64,000 nucleotides of DNA, from assembly GCA_914767715.1 (NCBI GenBank), contig OU612069.1, positions 10,103,387-10,167,386 of the forward strand, given 5' to 3'. Under the pieces are notes generated by a model that had not been told where the DNA came from, searched no databases, and saw nothing but the letters and a program-made list of their open reading frames with translations. The stretch's first letter is position 1. Every line of letters starts with the position of its first letter. Positions 57,988-64,000 of this stretch are shown here, piece by piece. The position numbers and the translations under genes were made by a program. This DNA comes from Membranipora membranacea (lineage: Eukaryota; Bryozoa; Gymnolaemata; Cheilostomatida; Membraniporidae).

Positions 57988-58016
57988 CAAGGAGTTAAAG
58001 ACTCTTTAACTCCTTG
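57988..58016. mobile_element. 29-nt palindromic micro-insertion
   Basis: CAAGGAGTTAAA and TTTAACTCCTTG arms around GACTC; flanked by AACACAT on both sides (57981-57987 and 58017-58023). Confidence 0.6.
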
Positions 58017-58063
58017 AACACATACATAAAAATCTTAACACTATGGTTCACAATTGATCTTTG

Positions 58064-58203
58064 TGAGCCAATCTCAGTACTCTGACAGCCAATCAGTACT
58101 CTGACAGCCAAACAGTACTCTGACAGCCAATCAGTACTCTGACAGCCAATCAGTACTCTGACAGCCAATCAGTACTCTGACAGCCAATCAGTTCAGTACT
58201 CAC
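58064..58203 (-). repeat. 19-bp minisatellite (about 7 copies) next to a donor of the decayed gene
   Basis: On the minus strand the donor GTGAGTACTGA at 58203 is followed directly by repeats of GAGTACTGATTGGCTGTCA. Confidence 0.85.
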
Positions 58204-60539
58204 ATTCACTGTTGATGAGCCTCCTCTGTGTCTCAGTATATTCAGGATCACGTTTCAGTAACACTATGCTAAGGGCCGCTCCTATTGATATCTTTTTCTC
58301 TTTGCGAGTCTCTTCCCAGTAATACTGTAAGTAAAACAATAATCATAAACCTTGTCTCCTTCATTTTTGTTACCCATCAGGGTTACCGAGACAAAAGAGT
58401 GTCATGAAACTCCTTTACTCAATATTGCATTCTTAGTCAACCTATAACACTTTAATTGTAAAGATTTTGGTGAGTTAGATTGTTCAGAACTTATATAAAC
58501 TTTTCACAAGTTAGGAAGGCAGGATGTGGTCAAGTGAAGACTTACTCACTTTTGGAGAGCAGTAAATGATTTGAAATGGCTGCGTAATGTGACACATTAT
58601 GACATAAAGCAATGACAAAAAATTGATACAACAAATTTATTTATTCTGGAGAAATAGTCAAGTGAAGATCAATTGTTACAAGAATAACGAGACATGACGA
58701 GCCAACTGGGACGCAATACTTTGAATGTGATCGTACAGCTCACCTTATAACTGTCTGTAGGTAATCCCCTGTCAGCCAAATACTTCTCAAATGGTCAGTA
58801 CCTCTGTTGAGCTGGCTTCACTTTGGCCAGGGTGTAGTAATGGTCCAGTGAAATAAAAGCTCTATTATTTTCATCACACCAAACATCTACGTCAGAACCA
58901 AGTTCCTCAACTGAAACACATATATAAAATCAGTGAAAACAATAAACTTTTTTTACTAGCGATGGTTTATCCTGACTAGGTCTCTGGGCAGGTTGGGGAT
59001 AAATTGTACCCGTTAGATCAACTGATCACCTTAAAATCAGAGACTGCTAAACCTCGGTCATGTAAAAATGAATAGGACTGCAACCATACAAAAAAGGCTC
59101 AGATCTGAATCATATGATTATGAGTCCTTACTTTTTACTGTCAGATCCTGAATCCAGTCAACTGAAACTACAGCACTATTTCTATCATTGCCCGGCTACA
59201 TCACGTAAGCCATATCCAGCACTAGTTTTAGTAACAGGAGTATAATGTTCAGTTTACACAGACTTATGATCACAGTTGTTTTTTTATGTATACTCATCAG
59301 ATTAAAACCAAAATTCAGCAGGTGACACAAAAAAACTGATCAATACTGACTGATTCACCCACCTTACTTATTGAGAGTAGATATATAAGATCACTAGATC
59401 AGTGTCATTCCGTTGAAGAAACACTACTAGGGGATGAGGGGAGGGAAGGAGGAGGGCTGAGAGAAGTAGGGGCAAAGGCGCAGATAGGAGTAGGGAAGGA
59501 GGTTTGGATTGGAGGAAGTTTAGTGTTAAATATCAAGCGCTCGTACTATTAGAACTACAATTATGTGCTCAATGAGGATCTCAATACGCCCTCAGTGTAT
59601 TATTCCCTCTATTTACTACAATATTACTATTTTCCATCACCATATAGCCTGTGTCTAGATAAATTTCAATAATGATAACCTATGATGTTTGAGCTTTAAC
59701 CCTACACTGAAATGTTTAAGTATGTTTCTGTTGGGTGTTATTTCAAGCTCTTAGTAATAATTGAATTTAAACTAACTTTGCTTTGTTTTGTTTTACAGAT
59801 TATGTGGGGTTAATGGTGATTTCCTGTCTGCACAGCATACTGGGTTAAATCTCAATGCATACTCTACTACACTATCGCCCTGATTCGATTTCATATCTAT
59901 AACTCTAAAGTCCCTGGTTCTCATATCATCAATCCGAAGTCAGCGAACAAGCGGCAAAGCTCTCACAACAAGCAGATCAAGCCTATAATAATCATGCCGA
60001 AACAGATCACCACAGCTATTCAAATTCACAACATGTGGATGACAATGGAACTTATGACCAAAAAAAAGATAATCAGAAACCAGTGTAACTTGTGTTATGA
60101 TGTCTGGTGACCTAGGCCTCACCCTTAGTCTTAGCTTTTGACTTTTGCAAGCTCATTGTTTTTCTCTGCTTTTTGAAACTAATTACCAATATTAGGTGCA
60201 AAGGTAATTAGTTTTGACAATAGTGTCATATTTTTATGGGATTTCTAATCCAGATTATGATTGGTCATTAATTGTTATGGTTTCGGCCCAGGGTCTGGTA
60301 CAGAAATTTGTTGAATATTAACTGGTTATTTATTTATATGATATGTGATTGACCTTTAGTTTTGTACTGTCCCACTTATTAATAATAAATCATTTGAGAA
60401 TAAGGATACTTCAATACTGTGTTGTGTAAGTGATCGTTGCACATTCGGAAGAAAATATGGCTGCTCTTATACCCTAAGGTAATTATAAAACATGATGATC
60501 TTTATGATGATTACATAAGAAAATGTCATCTGACAAAAG

Positions 60540-60645
60540 GAAGCAAAATCGGGAATGAAATTAGAAATAAAATTGGAAATAAAATTAGAAATAAATTTGG
60601 GAATAAAATTGGGAATAAAATCGGAAATAAAATCGGGACATTATA
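60540..60645. repeat. 12-bp repeat GGAAATAAAATT, about 8 copies
   Basis: Variants of GGGAATAAAATTGGAAATAA in a row just past the end of unit B'. The open frame through it (repeats of IGNK) is a by-product. Confidence 0.85.
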
Positions 60646-61156
60646 CACAAACAGTTGAGTAACGGTACAATGTATAATATATAATCCTCAGAAATCGTTT
60701 GTTAGAAGATTCCTTGTTCAAAGTTACTCAACTTACATCCATGAAATGTGCTAACAGATACGATTACTCCAGATAACTCCAGATAACATAAGACTTTTCC
60801 TCCACCTCAACACTTTTTATTTCTTGTGCTTTCAGCTGTCAATCTCATCAGCATGCATGCCCGCCCAGGCTTTAATGCTAGAAACATATAGAACATGTTT
60901 GTATGCAAACAATTTATTTTATTCTAGTTGCAAGTTTCTGTTCAGTAAAAAAACTATTATGTTCTGGTAAACACATCATGTCTATACAGCCCTGCTACTT
61001 TAGGAGGACAAGGCATTTTGCAGATAAGACAGGCATCATACATGACTATGAATATGTATATGATACAAACCTTTATAGGCCAGCAGCGGCTATACATAAA
61101 AGGCTCTAAAAATTACATCTGCGTAAGTGTCTTGAACAGAGAAAATTGAAGACTGT

Positions 61157-62360
61157 ATCTGGTGTAGTTTTTTATGGCCGTTCTGATGACGCATATGTAC
61201 CATTTCACAAAAGGGGCAAAAAGGGGCGAATCCAAGTAAGAAACACGGAAAAGGGGGTTAAAAGGGCGTTTTTTGCAATTTAACTTCTCTTGGCAAAGTT
61301 CATAGAATGAAGCAGTGTCATTGAATTTTTTTTATCAATATCATGCATATCTTGAGTAGTTTTTGGGAAAATATCATACAGCTAAACCCAATGGTTGACG
61401 TTTTACAGACAAATTGTAGTCACCCCTCGAACACACTTGCGGCATAATTATAGGTTTTGTGCAAGCGTGCAAGAATAACAGTGATAAATGTACTTCTCAT
61501 GTCATTTTTCATGATTTGTTTTTAAAAAGACCCCATCATAAAGTATCTGGTAGCAGTGTAATAATAAATTGAGAATATATGAGAAAGGGGTGGATCCAGT
61601 TGGGATGTGAAAAACAGGTAAACGTTTATGAAGTTTTATTCTGGTAAAGCGTGTAATCTGATTATGTATTTTGAACTTAATAGCTATTTTAAATAGCACA
61701 TAAGTATCACCGCTAAAACAAAACAAAGACAGGATGCAAATTCATACTAGTTTAAAGGTCAAAGTCTTCATCATCGGTAATTTGGTCATACTCATCTTGC
61801 TGAGTGTCGTCCCTGCCATTGTCGCATTGAAGGCATCCACACAATTGCGTACAATGCAAACTGGCCTTCAAACATGAGCATCCACCGCTTTTGTCTGGGG
61901 TAGTTTTTATGGCCGTTCTGATGGCGCATATGTACTACTTTACAAATGGGGCAAAAGGGGGCGGATCCAAGTAAGAAACGTGGAAAAGGGGGTATATAGA
62001 GCGTTTTTTACCATTTAACTTCTTTCGGCAAAGATCATAGAATGAATTGGCGTCATTGAAATTTTTTTATCAATATCATGCATATCTTGAGTGGTTTTTG
62101 AGAAAATATCATACTGCTAAATCCATCTATTGACGTTTTACAGACAGATTGTAGACACCCCTCAAACACAGTTGTGGCATAAAAATAGGTTTTGCGCAAC
62201 CTTTCCAGAATAACAGCGCGATAAATAAACTTCATATGTGATTTTCATTATCTTTTTATAAGAAGACCCTATTATAAAATAACTGGTAGCAGTCTAATTA
62301 TGAATTGGGAATATATGGGGACAGGGTGGATCCAGTTAAGATGTGAAAAACTGTTAAGAT
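61157..62360. repeat. Direct duplication of about 470 bp, offset about 735 bp
   Basis: 61157-61622 (GTAGTTTTTTATGGCCGTTC onward) matches 61892-62358 in the same orientation with many small changes; the two are separated by about 270 bp of unrelated sequence. Confidence 0.8.
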
Positions 62361-64000
62361 GCGAAAAACAGGTAGAGTCCAGAAACTTCTTGCCAATGAG
62401 TGATCAAAAAATTGCATTTAATAATAATTATCTCTCTGGGGTTACCTAGAATTGAGTGAAACTAGAGCCGAATTTCGCTGCAAATCCAATTATGTAAAGT
62501 TCATAACTCTCAGAGTGCATATTCTTTCTACAGAGGCTAAGAAAAGACAAAAAAGTTGCAAAATTTCGTTTTTTAATGAGCATTCTGTATGTGTATTATC
62601 TACCAAGGCACAAACAGATCTTCTTTATTGACTTATTGAGAGGTGCAATACAAGTACACACCAGTATAAACAAAGATATATCCACAATGTGACCAGTGTC
62701 AACGTGAAGGAAAGCAAAGAAAGACGAACTAATGTGCTTATCAAATGCATCGAAAACCTGTATTGATATAATACATTCTTTATCAAGGTAAAAATCCAGT
62801 CAATGACTAATTGGAAGGTGAGATATAAGTACAAACATATATAAAATTGTTACATAAAAATACAATAAGTGAATACCAACAATAATATGACCTGTGTAAA
62901 CAAGAAGGAAAGCAAAAAAAAGGAGTATTTCCTGCTGTGAAAACCAGTAGGCCTATTGATAAATACATTCAAGGTACAAATCCTCTTCATTGACTAATTG
63001 GAAAGTAGATATTGGTACAAGCCTGTATCAAATGAATATATACAGCAGTAAAACACATACCTGCAATGTGACCTATGTCAACGTGTGGGCATGCAACAAA
63101 GGACATCAAGAATATAAAATTCATGTGAAAACATGCTTTGACACAAATGCATGCAGAGTATTTTTTTACTTGGTCATCTTGTTAAATTTGGTGCTTCTTA
63201 GTCTTGGACTTTGGCAATGATCTATGATCGGAATAGTTATTTTAAGCCTTTTTGCGTGGTTCTTCCTCCTTCGCTGTATCACTGAAAGAATGATGAAACT
63301 CAAGATTAAGGAGCGGAAATATAATCGCATAACTGGATCTCAACTCAAGTTAACAGCAGGAGGTAGAACAACCTTTGAACAAAAAATGATTCTAGCATAC
63401 ATTACATCTAGCAGCTAAGTTAAAGAGCTTGCAGAACAAATCTGTTTGAGGAATATGTTATTCGTATTACAAGCAAGTAGATATATAAACACGGGGGAGG
63501 AAGGGGAGTTATGGCTTTCTTGTAATGGATGTCAACTGCTTAGACCTATGACATCACCCTACACATATTTTACAAGAAGGTTCTTCTTTAAATAAAACAT
63601 AGATGCTGAAATAGATATACCACTACAGAAATAACCTATAGTTACCCTAGAGGAGTAATATTTGGCTTAGTTTAGCTAGTTTATGGGTGACTTAATGTTA
63701 GCTAGCACTAACTTTTGGCAAGCTGAGGTGAGAGTCTAAATGAAGTAAGGCTTGGATGTCACCTGTCTTAGGAGTGTGTGAAATGGTGAACATCTCCTCC
63801 AGCAAACTATTTACTCCTCTAGAGTTTTCAAGGTTTTGAACTATCCTTCACCTTTCATAAGTCTTCCTGGAATAGTATTTGATGGTAGTGTGCTTCTCCT
63901 GCCACATCATCAGAGTTTTCAAATATATAATAGTAAGCTCTCTATTTCATTAGCTTGAGCCACTTGGTACAAGCCAGCTGAAGAAAAAAAACGAATCGAG
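62361..64000. other. Repeat-rich tail of the window, no gene found
   Basis: After the degenerate repeats, 63100-64000 has only short open frames without known motifs. The frame 62990-63220 ends in a hydrophobic run (FFYLVILLNLVLLSLGLW) but starts inside the 180-bp repeat and has no supporting splice structure. Confidence 0.45.
62620..63095. repeat. About 180-bp degenerate tandem repeat, 2.6 copies
   Basis: TTGACTTATTGAGAGGTG at about 62629, AATGACTAATTGGAAGGTG at about 62802 and TTGACTAATTGGAAAGT at about 62989, each followed about 60-80 nt later by AATGTGACCAGTGTCAACGT-type sequence. Confidence 0.7.

Larger units (their letters stand above)
55564..59195 (-). pseudogene. Decayed five-exon gene of unknown family
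   Basis: Exons on the minus strand with matching phases: 59195-59132, 58910-58744, 58324-58204, 56739-56502, 56077-55564 (stop TGA). Protein fragments include AVVSVDWIQDLTVK, then DVWCDENNRAFISLDHYYT, YYWEETRKEKKISIGAALSI, KFPNKVVVAAIAAAANSRQG and SHSPSNSQEKDIKPDIAN. Lesions: TGA in exon 2 (after PAQQRY), TGA in exon 4 (after QKEISEN), a frameshift in an A-run of exon 4, and at least two frame changes in exon 5, one next to a CA repeat. The last exon holds IKQE/IKQD motifs of the SUMO-acceptor type and acidic stretches, which might suggest a nuclear protein. I do not recognise the family. It lies in unit B' and is absent from unit B. Confidence 0.55.
54950..60538. repeat. Segmental duplication unit B' (copy of MEGF8 3' flank)
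   Basis: Copy of 37440-40282 interrupted by about 4.3 kb (55346-59700) that has no counterpart in unit B and contains the decayed minus-strand gene. It follows unit A' with only about 60 bp between, so the sequence that separates A from B in the parent (18.1-37.4 kb, including 19 MEGF8 exons) is missing here. The segment 55302-55342 also resembles 40338-40380, so the rearrangement was not a single clean event. Confidence 0.75.

Noticed and set aside
60437-60658. 73-codon ORF with IGNK repeats
   Set aside because: It runs from duplicated non-coding DNA into a 12-bp simple repeat and has no homology or splice support.

Overview
This is eukaryotic, metazoan, AT-rich DNA from an intron-rich invertebrate genome. 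Both real gene families I can name (MEGF8 and the dual-oxidase maturation factor DUOXA) are animal families. Coding sequence is split into many short exons with GT/AG borders, and introns and intergenic DNA are packed with MITEs, hairpin elements and minisatellites. A sponge or another early-branching marine invertebrate is my best guess, but nothing here proves it. Almost every short open frame is a piece of an exon or noise, so I annotated by chaining splice sites and reading phases by hand.

Layout. (1) 705-36331, plus strand: the last 39 recognisable exons (6309 nt, 2102 codons plus stop, every phase consistent) of a MEGF8-like giant receptor. Domain order is PSI repeats, EGF, laminin-EGF, CUB-like, EGF, kelch propeller, PSI, EGF, laminin-EGF, membrane-proximal beta region, one membrane helix, and a tail with an MAERPF motif. 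The N-terminal part lies before the window. (2) 12524-17508, minus strand: a complete 10-exon DUOXA gene (501 aa) nested antisense inside the 9.6-kb intron that splits the MEGF8 kelch block. (3) 36332-40380: 3' flank of MEGF8 with a foldback element and local repeats. (4) 40381-54892: a diverged copy of 9961-18118. It carries a dead fragment of a MEGF8 kelch exon, a second intact DUOXA gene (45968-53472, 479 aa), and a near full-length LINE (about 41250-45790). (5) 54950-60538: a diverged copy of the MEGF8 3' flank (37440-40282), expanded by a decayed five-exon minus-strand gene. (6) 60539-64000: repeat-rich DNA with no convincing gene.

How it fits together. The order A-B-A'-B' (A = kelch intron with DUOXA, B = 3' flank of MEGF8) is what a roughly 30-kb tandem duplication would leave if the MEGF8 exons between A' and B' were later lost. 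DUOXA-2 therefore looks like a daughter of the nested DUOXA-1. Having both paralogous copies in one window allows empty-site tests: several elements (a 0.7-kb foldback, a 1.7-kb palindrome, a TTA-flanked MITE, 20-60-nt hairpins) are present in one copy and absent from the matching place in the other. MEGF8 and DUOXA have no known shared pathway; their association here is positional.

Most unusual observations: (a) tiny palindromic insertions of 20-29 nt flanked by 7-8 bp target duplications, one with two empty sites visible in the window; (b) minisatellites (27, 35 and 42 bp periods, plus a 19-bp one on the minus strand) that start at 5' splice sites and copy or adjoin the donor; (c) a hybrid tract in the DUOXA-2 intron that is almost identical to DUOXA-1, as expected from recent gene conversion.
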